Part shown: piece by piece, positions 1 through 5,945 of the stretch
Layout: each line of letters begins with the position of its first letter
Numbering within the stretch: position 1 is the first letter of the stretch
Notes under the pieces: generated by a model
Databases searched by the model: none
Told to the model about the DNA's origin: nothing
What the model saw: only the letters and a program-made list of their open reading frames with translations
Assembly (NCBI GenBank): GCA_934757945.1
Contig: CAKVLT010000086.1
Span: 1-8,267, forward strand
DNA length: 8,267 nucleotides
Direction: 5' to 3'
Origin: an uncultured Bulleidia sp.
GTDB taxonomy: Bacteria; Bacillota_I; Bacilli_A; Erysipelotrichales; Erysipelotrichaceae
Translations under genes and position numbers: made by a program

Positions 1-1
1 A

Positions 2-43
2 GTATATCCAGAATTTGATTTTGAAAACCTCATGAACTTTTAG
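2..43 (+). CDS. Possible 3' end of an upstream gene (partial)
   Basis: A reading frame open from the window edge runs 13 codons (ending ENLMNF) to a TAG at 41-43. It is followed within 50 bases by a strong intrinsic terminator, so an upstream gene probably ends near here. The fragment is too short for any family call. Another frame also stays open to a TGA at 39-41, so the frame itself is uncertain. Confidence 0.3.
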   Translation, partial: VYPEFDFENLMNF

Positions 44-45
44 AG

Positions 46-83
46 GAGGCCCTGGCCTCATCTAGTTTTGGATATTCCAAAAC
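46..83. repeat. Two short hairpins ahead of the terminator
   Basis: GAGGC (46-50) can pair with GCCTC (55-59), and GTTTTGGA (65-72) is a perfect inverted repeat of TCCAAAAC (76-83) around a 3-base centre. With the terminator at 92-118 this makes three consecutive hairpins in about 75 bases downstream of the possible upstream gene. They may be accessory termination or 3'-end protection structures, or part of the end of a mobile element. Nothing in the sequence decides between these. Confidence 0.45.
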
Positions 84-91
84 CCCAAACG

Positions 92-118
92 AAAAGAGGA
101 ACACAATTCCTCTTTTTT
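92..118 (+). terminator. Intrinsic terminator of the upstream gene
   Basis: A perfect 10-bp stem AAAAGAGGAA (92-101) / TTCCTCTTTT (107-116) with a 5-base loop runs directly into a T run ending at 118. The A run on the left means it could also act on the minus strand. It separates the upstream gene from the regulator cluster that begins at 300. Confidence 0.85.
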
Positions 119-138
119 AGTATCACCGCCTAAAGTAG

Positions 139-246
139 TTAAACTATTTCTTTAACTCCTTAACTATCTTATACAGCATTACCATTGTGATTATCACATG
201 TACATAGAATGTTATAAGATGTAGCTCTACAGTATAAGGTGAAAAA
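139..246 (+). promoter_or_regulatory. Upstream region of the XRE cluster with operator-like repeats
   Basis: This gene-free stretch holds three TTAA(A)CT direct repeats (139-145, 152-157, 160-165). It also has a 13-bp palindrome TGTGATTATCACA (186-198) and a shorter palindrome TGTAG-CT-CTACA (220-231), then the 12-mer ATAAGGTGAAAA (234-245). The 12-mer recurs exactly at 2241-2252. No convincing -35/-10 pair stands out. TATACA at 170-175 is a possible -10 with a weak -35 at 147-152. Such palindromes upstream of a helix-turn-helix gene are often autoregulatory operators; that role is inferred. Confidence 0.4.
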
Positions 247-299
247 TATTACATAAACTCATGAAACAATTACGTACTCTACAAGTGTATACTTTATCT

Positions 300-755
300 A
301 TGAAGAATTTTAATGCAGAATCATTTAAGAATGTCCGTATCCAGAAGCAACTTTCTCAGGAAGATATAGCCACAAAGTTGTTTGTAAGCAGAACTACCGT
401 ATCTAACTGGGAAAATGGCAAAGCTGATCCAGATAGCAAGCAGTTAAAACAACTGGAAGACATACTGGAAGTATCTTTACATAAAGGCAATACAGAAGCT
501 TATAGAAAGTATCTTCGTATTATAGCAGATGCCTGTATAGTGATAGCTTTGATGGCATGCAGTTATTTTTATGTATCTCTGGTAACGCTATTCCTGTTAG
601 CAGGATTACTGCTATTTATTCATAAAAGACATATGCCCAGTATATGGACTGTTGCGGTTATTTCCCTGTTAGTTATTGTGGGTTTAAAGTACATGGAAAT
701 ACATTATGGCTATTTAATGCAGTCACCAATATTTAGAACTATTGAATCAGAATAA
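300..755 (+). CDS. Membrane-tethered XRE-family transcriptional regulator, paralogue 1
   Basis: This 151-residue protein has an XRE/Cro-type helix-turn-helix at about residues 8-60 (SQEDIATKL, then TTVSNWENGK, then KQLKQLEDIL). The C-terminal half has about three hydrophobic segments near residues 74-92, 92-108 and 114-131, so it is probably a DNA-binding protein held at the membrane. The start at 300 is chosen because MKNFNAESFKNVR aligns with the starts of the two following paralogues. An in-frame ATG at 261 would add 13 residues. Neither start has a good ribosome binding site; AAGGTG at 236-241 is about 20 bases before 261. It is the first gene of a three-gene tandem run and ends 21 bases before the next. 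Its target and signal are unknown. Confidence 0.85.
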   Translation: MKNFNAESFKNVRIQKQLSQEDIATKLFVSRTTVSNWENGKADPDSKQLKQLEDILEVSLHKGNTEAYRKYLRIIADACIVIALMACSYFYVSLVTLFLLAGLLLFIHKRHMPSIWTVAVISLLVIVGLKYMEIHYGYLMQSPIFRTIESE

Positions 756-776
756 AAGGCATTTTTGGAGAAAGTT

Positions 777-1232
777 ATGAAGATATTTGATAAAGATTTA
801 TTTAAAAAGATACGTAAAGAGAAAAAGTACAGTCAGCAGGAAATAGCGGATGTATTACATATTAACAGAAGTTATATCTCACAATGGGAATCAGGTTCTG
901 TCACACCATCTCAAGAACAGGTACAGCAGTTAGAAGAGTATCTGAATGTATCTTTGTATAAGCAAGAAAAAGCACAATGGCTGTCAGAGTTACAGACTAA
1001 TCTCTTAGATCCTTTACTGCTGATATGGACTGCCTATATGTGTTATCGTTATTCAGATGATTTTGTCTCTGTTATTGTATCTGTTGGTGCGATGGTTTTT
1101 GCATGGAAGAGAAAACTGTCTTATCCATGGATTGTGTTTACCATATTATTTTTCTTATACACTGTCTATTTATATATTTGGGGGAAATATGGTTGTTTTA
1201 ATTATTCTCGTGTGTATTATAAGGTGTCATGA
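777..1232 (+). CDS. Membrane-tethered XRE-family transcriptional regulator, paralogue 2
   Basis: This 151-residue protein has the same plan as its neighbours. The XRE helix-turn-helix spans about residues 8-60 (SQQEIADVL, INRSYISQWESG), and three hydrophobic segments lie near 77-90, 93-110 and 115-135. The start at 777 has GGAG (767-770) six bases upstream; a TTG at 765 in the same frame would bury that site and is rejected. After the second hydrophobic segment it has a basic KRK then Y-P-W, matching KRH-x-P-x-x-W in paralogue 1 and KREK-x-P-x-W in paralogue 3. It is probably co-transcribed with both neighbours. A role as a DNA-binding membrane sensor is inferred from architecture; no ligand is evident. 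Confidence 0.85.
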   Translation: MKIFDKDLFKKIRKEKKYSQQEIADVLHINRSYISQWESGSVTPSQEQVQQLEEYLNVSLYKQEKAQWLSELQTNLLDPLLLIWTAYMCYRYSDDFVSVIVSVGAMVFAWKRKLSYPWIVFTILFFLYTVYLYIWGKYGCFNYSRVYYKVS

Positions 1233-1234
1233 GT

Positions 1235-1723
1235 ATGAAGAAAGTATTTAGTAAAGAGAAACTTGTATCTCAAAGAAAAAAGAAACACATGACACAGATG
1301 GATCTGGCATCAGCTATGAATGTCAGTCGTGCCCTGGTTTCTTCGTGGGAGAATGGTAAAGCAATACCTAATGACTCTAATCTTCAACAGTTACGTGTCA
1401 TATTAGGAGAAGAAGTAGTTGAAAAAGAGAAGAAAGACCTACCATGGATAACGTATCTGAGAAATCATATTTCTCCTATAACTGTGTATCATTGTATTAT
1501 CATAGCCGTGTTATTCTGGTTTGAATGCCGTCTCTATCCTAAAGGTCAGATTCCTGCATTAACAATTTACCTGTATGCCAAGCGAGAAAAACTGCCAGTG
1601 TGGTTTCAGCTGATTATGATTGGAGTTCTGGTGTTCGAGTTCTCAACTCTTTATTTTCATCTTCGTCCTGTTGTGCCAGTTGGGTGGATAGAGCTTCCCC
1701 AGGAAAAAGTATACCCTCAATAA
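1235..1723 (+). CDS. Membrane-tethered XRE-family transcriptional regulator, paralogue 3
   Basis: This 162-residue protein has an XRE helix-turn-helix at about residues 8-59 (TQMDLASAMNVS, then ALVSSWENGK). Hydrophobic segments follow near 80-100, 104-114 and 119-140, with a basic AKREK motif between the last two. AAGGTG (1221-1226) lies eight bases before the ATG at 1235 but only two before the ATG at 1229, so 1235 is preferred. The latter would overlap the previous stop codon as ATGA. The gene is 2 bases downstream of paralogue 2 and clearly in the same operon. Its last 7 bases overlap the end of the convergent secreted-protein gene, and no terminator is seen between them. Confidence 0.85.
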   Translation: MKKVFSKEKLVSQRKKKHMTQMDLASAMNVSRALVSSWENGKAIPNDSNLQQLRVILGEEVVEKEKKDLPWITYLRNHISPITVYHCIIIAVLFWFECRLYPKGQIPALTIYLYAKREKLPVWFQLIMIGVLVFEFSTLYFHLRPVVPVGWIELPQEKVYPQ

Positions 1724-2196
1724 ATATCTCTCTGAATTTCTCCATTTTCTATATAGCAAAGTAATACATAATTGTACGTTTTGCCATTTTGTGAAACGCT
1801 GGCATGTTGTTTTACATTTGATGTAGTGTGTGTCAGGTAATTAGAAGTGACTGTATAACCAGGTTCTGGATATACAACATTATCAAATGCGCGGGTGATA
1901 TATTGATTGGTGTTTACACTTACATAATAGCTCAAAGTCGCATGTTTGCCTGCAGCTGAAACGGTATATACGCCTGCAGAAATTCTGCTGTTGGCGTTTT
2001 CGTTTTTGGAAAGAGGCTGGATTGCTGTAATAGTAATTTCCCATTCTTCTCCATAAGAATCGATTTCAGTATATGTTTTTGATCCTTCTTCATATAATGA
2101 AAAGCCTTCTGAAGTGTCGGCAGGTTCTTCTGCTGCAACAGGAATAATGCCGCCTGTAAGAACCAGGCAAAGTAAATAAATGAATAATTTTCTCAT
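1717..2196 (-). CDS. Small secreted protein, DUF5626-like
   Basis: This 159-residue protein starts with a clear signal peptide: MRK, a hydrophobic stretch to about residue 20, and a probable cut after VAA near 22. The mature part is rich in beta-type alternation and in Ser, Thr, Tyr and Asn. By eye the arrangement (F-S-L-Y-E-x-G, then W-E-I-T-I-T, then S-Y-Y-V-S-V and an R-A-F-D segment) recalls the DUF5626 family of small exported Firmicute proteins. This is a recollection and not a search result. AAGGAGA (2206-2212, minus strand) lies nine bases before the ATG. It is divergent from the ABC operon across a palindrome-bearing region and convergent with the third regulator gene. There is no lipobox and no sorting signal, so the product is probably released. 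Function unknown. Confidence 0.8.
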   Translation of the reverse strand: MRKLFIYLLCLVLTGGIIPVAAEEPADTSEGFSLYEEGSKTYTEIDSYGEEWEITITAIQPLSKNENANSRISAGVYTVSAAGKHATLSYYVSVNTNQYITRAFDNVVYPEPGYTVTSNYLTHTTSNVKQHASVSQNGKTYNYVLLCYIENGEIQRDIY

Positions 2197-2247
2197 GTGT
2201 TTAAATCTCCTTGTCTATTTGCATTCCATTTGTACACTACATAAGGT

Positions 2248-2327
2248 GAAAAGTAACGTCATTTTTTTGTTAGAAAATGTCAAAAGTGCGTCTGACATTT
2301 TTTAACACAATTATGACGTTACTTTTT
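2248..2327. repeat. 80-bp imperfect palindrome between divergent genes
   Basis: The axis lies at 2287.5. The outer arms AAAAGTAACGTCAT (2249-2262) and ATGACGTTACTTTT (2313-2326) are perfectly complementary over 14 bp. After two mismatches, 2 paired bases and one more mismatch, a further 15 positions pair (2268-2282 with 2293-2307), with one G-T wobble. The loop is 10 bases. The arms contain four copies of a half-site AAYGTCAW or its complement (2255-2262, 2276-2283, 2292-2299, 2313-2320); copies within each arm are 21 bp apart. It sits 20 bp upstream of the operon's -35 box. It could be a composite operator, a hairpin RNA element or a miniature transposable element; no target duplication is visible. 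Confidence 0.8.
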
Positions 2328-2347
2328 TGCGTGTGAATGCTAGTGTT

Positions 2348-2376
2348 TAGACAGGAAAGGCGAGGTATTTGATAAT
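2348..2376 (+). promoter_or_regulatory. Sigma-A-type promoter of the secreted protein/ABC operon
   Basis: TAGACA (2348-2353) and GATAAT (2371-2376) are separated by exactly 17 bases, each differing from the consensus hexamer at few positions. A start near 2383 would give a leader of about 110 bases before the ATG at 2494. The 80-bp palindrome ends 20 bp upstream, where an activator could contact polymerase. Confidence 0.65.
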
Positions 2377-2405
2377 GACAGCCAGGTATAAGAACTAAGA
2401 ACGGA

Positions 2406-2457
2406 GATTGTTTTATATGCCTATAGCAAATATAGGTATGCATAATTTAAAGCAATC
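2406..2457 (+). promoter_or_regulatory. Leader RNA hairpin upstream of the secreted-protein gene
   Basis: In the predicted 5' leader, bases 2406-2425 pair without interruption (some G-U pairs) with 2448-2457 and 2431-2440. The apical loop is GCAAA (2426-2430) and there is one 7-base bulge on the right side (2441-2447). It is followed by no T run, so it is not a terminator. It ends 23 bases before the AAAGGAG site (2481-2487). A role in mRNA stability or in control of the abundant first product is possible but inferred. Confidence 0.5.
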
Positions 2458-2493
2458 ATAATTGAAAAAAGTTAGTGAAAAAAGGAGACAATC

Positions 2494-2982
2494 ATGAAAA
2501 AATTAAACACTAAAATTACAACAATAGTTCTAACGGCAATGTTTTCCATTGGTGTAGCAAGCAAAGCAATTTCTGCCAGCAGTGCAGTTCCTGCAAGTAA
2601 CGTAGACAGAGCATATTCTTTCTATTTCTCAGAATATGGTGCAGTGAAAGACACAGGTCATCAGCCTAAAGAGGATGATTCAAGTTTATATATGAATTAT
2701 TCTGGTAATGGCCCGGTTTATACCGCAAAAGCATTAGGTTACACTTATTATTATTTTGTAAAGGATTGTTCATATGATCCAGCAGATGGAACTAAATATT
2801 CCTATCAGTATAGATTTAATCCAGGACAAAAACGCTATATGTATAATTATGTCAAGGAAAACGGCTATAATCACGCTGGAATCCGTGCTACTTCATTAGG
2901 CGCTGGAACAGCTGCAGGTGTTTGGAGTCCTGACAGTGTACCTGAAGCAGGTGTTTTACCTGCAAGCGATTATATTCGATAG
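2494..2982 (+). CDS. Secreted DUF2712-like protein
   Basis: This 162-residue protein has a signal peptide: MKKLNTK, a hydrophobic core to about residue 24, and a likely cut near AISA at 25-28. The mature part is Tyr-, Ser- and Gly-rich and opens with A-Y-S-F-Y-F. It continues through SLYMNYSG, a VKDCSYD segment and MYNYVKENGYNHAGIRA, and ends with GVWSPDSVPEAG near 142-153. That order, especially the closing G-x-W-S-P-D-S, is what I recall of the DUF2712 family of exported Firmicute proteins of unknown function. Only one cysteine is present, so no disulphide. AAAGGAG (2481-2487) lies six bases before the ATG. As first gene of an operon whose other members form an ABC transporter with anchored partners, it may be the exported effector, such as a bacteriocin-like protein or signal. 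That role is inferred. Confidence 0.8.
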   Translation: MKKLNTKITTIVLTAMFSIGVASKAISASSAVPASNVDRAYSFYFSEYGAVKDTGHQPKEDDSSLYMNYSGNGPVYTAKALGYTYYYFVKDCSYDPADGTKYSYQYRFNPGQKRYMYNYVKENGYNHAGIRATSLGAGTAAGVWSPDSVPEAGVLPASDYIR

Positions 2983-3000
2983 AGATACGCAGAGGATACT

Positions 3001-3861
3001 ATGAAAAAATTCTTGAAAATAGATTTGGAAAGAATACTTCATAGTAAACGTCTTTACATATCATTGGGGATTGGAACACTGATAGTACTGTCACATTTCA
3101 TAGTTGTGACAGACCCTTTTAGGCGGTGGAGTGAATGGTTAACAGCGTTAATGGCTACACCGGATATGGCAAAATATCGGATTATTGGTTCTATGTACCC
3201 GATTCCCTGGTACAGTCAATGGATAGGAGGGGAATGTTCTTCCCTTCCTTCTGTTGCTTTCTTTATGCTGATTCCTGTACTTGCTGTATTACCTTATGGG
3301 GACAGTATTACCAATGATCATGTAAGCGGTTATGTGAAAAATGTATTCTTCAGAGAAAACAGAAAAAAATATTATCAGTCAAAATTACTTTGTTCCTTTC
3401 TTGTGGGTGGTATTACTGTCTGTATTCCTTTACTGATAGATATATATCTTTGTACTATGGTAAGACCTTCTATCCCTTTAATGCCGGAAGCTTCTAATAC
3501 GTGGGTATTCTTCGGAATGATGTTCAGTAAGCTGTACTATACACATTCTTGTATATATATGGTGGTGTATCTGGGAATCATCTTTGTGTACAGTGGACTG
3601 TTTTCTGCTTTAGGAACAGGACTGGGTATTTTCAGTACGAACAGATTTATACCGCTTATTTTTCCATTTGTAGTGTACCTGTTTGAAGGTACTGTAGCAG
3701 GAGCTTTACAGTATCCTCAATGGGCAATAGAGAACTTTCTGACACCTGCACAAAGAGTTAATGGGATTACTTTTCCGATTGTACTTATAGAAGCTGTTAT
3801 TCTGTTACTTGTCTGTGTTGGTATGTATGTATATGGGGCAAATCATGATGAAACGTTATAA
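3001..3861 (+). CDS. ABC-2-type transporter permease, first subunit
   Basis: This 286-residue polytopic membrane protein has a cytoplasmic amphipathic start (MKKFLKIDLERILHSKR) and then about six hydrophobic segments. The first lies at 18-36, the next at about 82-98 and 129-150, and the rest in the C-terminal half, the last near 258-278. Between segments two and three lies a polar loop (NDHVSGYVKN, then RENRKKYYQSK, about 105-128) of the type that contacts the ATPase in ABC-2 exporters. AGAGGA (2991-2996) precedes the ATG, and the gene begins 18 bases after the secreted-protein gene. Its 3' end overlaps the next gene by 17 bases, implying translational coupling. It probably pairs with the second permease and the ATPase downstream. 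The substrate is unknown; the secreted protein or a toxic peptide is a guess from context. Confidence 0.8.
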   Translation: MKKFLKIDLERILHSKRLYISLGIGTLIVLSHFIVVTDPFRRWSEWLTALMATPDMAKYRIIGSMYPIPWYSQWIGGECSSLPSVAFFMLIPVLAVLPYGDSITNDHVSGYVKNVFFRENRKKYYQSKLLCSFLVGGITVCIPLLIDIYLCTMVRPSIPLMPEASNTWVFFGMMFSKLYYTHSCIYMVVYLGIIFVYSGLFSALGTGLGIFSTNRFIPLIFPFVVYLFEGTVAGALQYPQWAIENFLTPAQRVNGITFPIVLIEAVILLLVCVGMYVYGANHDETL

Positions 3862-4426
3862 GCGAAGACATATTCTGATACTGGTACTCAGTATCCTTCT
3901 TGGGGGAATATGGATTGCGGGATTTTCCAATCAGAAACGTCAATATCCTTCAGGCAGTTATACAACCTATTCTGTGCATGAACCGTTTGAATTATTTGGC
4001 TGTACATTTGAAGTGACAGGTGTAGAAACCTATGAGTATATTTCTTTTGTCAAAGAACATAATTTGACAGATCCGTCTTTAAATATTATAGAGGATTTAA
4101 ATGCACAGTTGATTTCTGTAAAAGTCAGAGTGACAAATACTTCTGATACAGAACAGAGAGTAATTTTATATCCAATTATGCTCAGTACTGTGGACCAGGC
4201 AAACGCATTAGAACTTTTTACCTATATGGAACTTCATGACAACTCTTCTGCGGGACTGGCTCCGACTCTTCAACCTGGAGAAACCTATGAAACAGAATTG
4301 CCATATACTGAACGTGGAACGAATTGGGGTGTGAAGGAAGGAAATATGATAGATAAAATACCTTTAAGAGTGACATTCACTTTATATCCTGAAAAGTACA
4401 GTGTATTACTGAATGATTTGTGGTGA
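3845..4426 (+). CDS. Membrane-anchored extracytoplasmic protein (accessory 1)
   Basis: This 193-residue protein has a basic N-terminus (MMKRYKRRH) and one hydrophobic segment at about 10-26, with no lipobox cysteine, so it is probably anchored with its body outside. The body (about 40-190) is beta-rich. LISVKVRVTNTSD near 89-101 and LQPGETYE near 140 fit an immunoglobulin-like or DUF4352-type sandwich. The start at 3845 has GGGG (3835-3838) six bases upstream; in-frame non-ATG and ATG codons further upstream lie inside the permease gene and lack a site. It overlaps the preceding permease gene by 17 bases and ends 4 bases before the second permease start. It shares the pattern of an N-x-x-D strand followed by P-G-[ED]-[ST]-[YF]-E with the last operon gene. 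It may be a substrate-binding or immunity partner; no family is certain. Confidence 0.75.
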   Translation: MMKRYKRRHILILVLSILLGGIWIAGFSNQKRQYPSGSYTTYSVHEPFELFGCTFEVTGVETYEYISFVKEHNLTDPSLNIIEDLNAQLISVKVRVTNTSDTEQRVILYPIMLSTVDQANALELFTYMELHDNSSAGLAPTLQPGETYETELPYTERGTNWGVKEGNMIDKIPLRVTFTLYPEKYSVLLNDLW

Positions 4427-4430
4427 TGGT

Positions 4431-5307
4431 ATGAAACAAAGTTATTTTAAGGAAATAATCAAACAGTCATCTCATGATATCTATGCAGGTGTATATAAAA
4501 ACAGATAAATATCTGATAGTTCTTGCCTTACTGGTTGTGTACTTCTGTAATTATAAGATACAGATTCATGCCATGTATATGAATGAACCATATACTGTAC
4601 CTTCCAGTTTTATGGATATGTGCATTTATCTGTTCAAAGGGAAAATCTACTTTACCGCCAATCCAAATATGAAATATGAAATACCGTATATGTGGCTGAG
4701 TGAACAGATGATTACCTTATATATCGTAGGAAGTTATGCAAGTGATGAACGTACAAGACTTGGTCAGCAATACCTGATTCGTACATCACATACATCTTCC
4801 TGGCTCTTGGGTAAGGTTGCGTATGCTGTGGTCAGTATCGTTCTGTACTACTGTCTGTTATTTGTATTTACATTTGCAGTGACAGTACCTTTTTCTCATC
4901 AGGTATTTACTCTGCATGAAGATCTTATAGCCATGTCTTCTGGTATCTTCATTGCCAATCATACAACATTAGATATATATCGTGCTGTTTTTGTAATGCC
5001 ATTTCTTACATCTTTAGTATTTGGTATCGCCATGGTGGTATTACAGCTGGTTGTAAAACCAGTCTATGTGTATGGAATAGAGCTGGTATATGTACTGGCA
5101 TCTGATTATAAATTATCGTATTTCCTGATTGGTAATTATTCCATGATTGTACGTAATGTCCAGCAAAATCGTCAGTTCATTGAAGAAGGCATTACAGGAT
5201 TTATTGATCCTGCAAAGGGTATAGTGATTGAGCTGATACTGATAGTAGTTTTATGTATAGCAGGAAATCTTGTATTAAAGAAATATGATTATCTGGAAAG
5301 AGAGTGA
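4431..5307 (+). CDS. ABC-2-type transporter permease, second subunit, with apparent 5' frameshift
   Basis: A frame starting at ATG 4431 encodes MKQSYFKEIIKQSSHDIYAG and stops at TAA 4506-4508. The main frame, open from an ATG at 4474 to 5307 (277 residues), continues the permease. The N-terminal peptide is the cytoplasmic amphipathic start expected before the first membrane segment (KYLIVLALLVVYF). The ATG at 4474 has no ribosome binding site. Removing one A from the A5 run at 4497-4501 joins the frames into a protein of about 291 residues, close to the 286 of permease 1. Several hydrophobic segments follow. A loop (GSYASDERTRLGQQYLIRTS) corresponds to the polar loop of permease 1. It lies 4 bases after accessory 1 and 4 bases before the ATPase. 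It is either mutated, miscalled by one base or translated from the inner ATG; I favour one of the first two. Confidence 0.75.
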
Positions 5308-5311
5308 GTGT

Positions 5312-5944
5312 ATGACACGAGTAAATATAGTGAAGTATTCCAAGACAATTAAAGACAGAGTGATATTAGAAGATGTGTCCTTATCCTTTACCGGTGGTAA
5401 AGTGTATGGCTTAAAAGGTGTCAATGGCAGTGGTAAGACGATGTTACTAAGAGCTGTATGTGGTCTTATCTATCCTACACATGGCTATGTGGAGATAGAT
5501 GGTGAAAGACTTGGCAAAGATATCTCTTTTCCAAGATCCATCAGTGCCTTGATAGAATCTCCTGCTTTTCTGGATAATTTTACAGGGTATAAGAATCTTG
5601 AGATGATAGCTTCTTTAAAAGAAGTAGCTACAAAAGAAGATATAGAAAATGCACTGATGGAAGTAGGACTTGATCCTCATGATACAAGAACCTATAGAAA
5701 ATACTCTTTAGGTATGAAACAGAAGTTGGGATTAGCATGCTGCTTCATGGAGAATCCGGATATTATCTTATTAGATGAACCATTTAATGCCCTGGATGAA
5801 GAAAGTGTAGAGAAGGTAAAGAAGATCATATTCAAACATAAGGAAAGAGGAGCTTTGATAATACTTGCCTGTCATGATGGAGAGTCTTTAAGTTCCTTAT
5901 CTGATGAAATCTATAATATCGTGGAAGGCAGGGTGAAATACTGA
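5312..5944 (+). CDS. ABC transporter ATP-binding protein
   Basis: This 210-residue nucleotide-binding subunit has every key motif. Walker A is GVNGSGKT (36-43), and a Q-loop position is occupied by Glu in ALIESPAF (about 79-86). The signature is YSLGMKQKLG (131-140), Walker B IILLDEP (151-157), the D-loop NALD (159-162), and the switch His is at 188 in ACHDGE. Glu in place of Gln in that loop is common, as I recall, in the BcrA-like exporters that handle antimicrobial peptides. The start at 5312 is chosen because upstream in-frame codons lie inside the permease gene. The spacing from the permease stop is 4 bases and AGAGTGAG (5301-5308) is a weak binding site. It should energise the two permeases encoded just upstream. 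The length is short but complete for a stand-alone ATPase. Confidence 0.92.
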   Translation: MTRVNIVKYSKTIKDRVILEDVSLSFTGGKVYGLKGVNGSGKTMLLRAVCGLIYPTHGYVEIDGERLGKDISFPRSISALIESPAFLDNFTGYKNLEMIASLKEVATKEDIENALMEVGLDPHDTRTYRKYSLGMKQKLGLACCFMENPDIILLDEPFNALDEESVEKVKKIIFKHKERGALIILACHDGESLSSLSDEIYNIVEGRVKY

Positions 5945-5945
5945 T

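Noticed and set aside
1057..1251. Open frame of 64 codons on the plus strand
   Set aside because: It lies inside the second XRE gene in another frame, with no ribosome binding site or recognisable product.
1932..2138. Open frame of 68 codons on the minus strand
   Set aside because: It is a shifted reading of the secreted-protein gene and lacks its signal peptide.
3809..3844. Upstream TTG start for accessory 1
   Set aside because: It would extend far into the permease gene and lacks a binding site; the ATG at 3845 has GGGG six bases before it.
4497..4505. Programmed -1 frameshift site in permease 2
   Set aside because: The main frame is +1 relative to the ATG 4431 frame, so slippage by -1 on the A run would not reach it.
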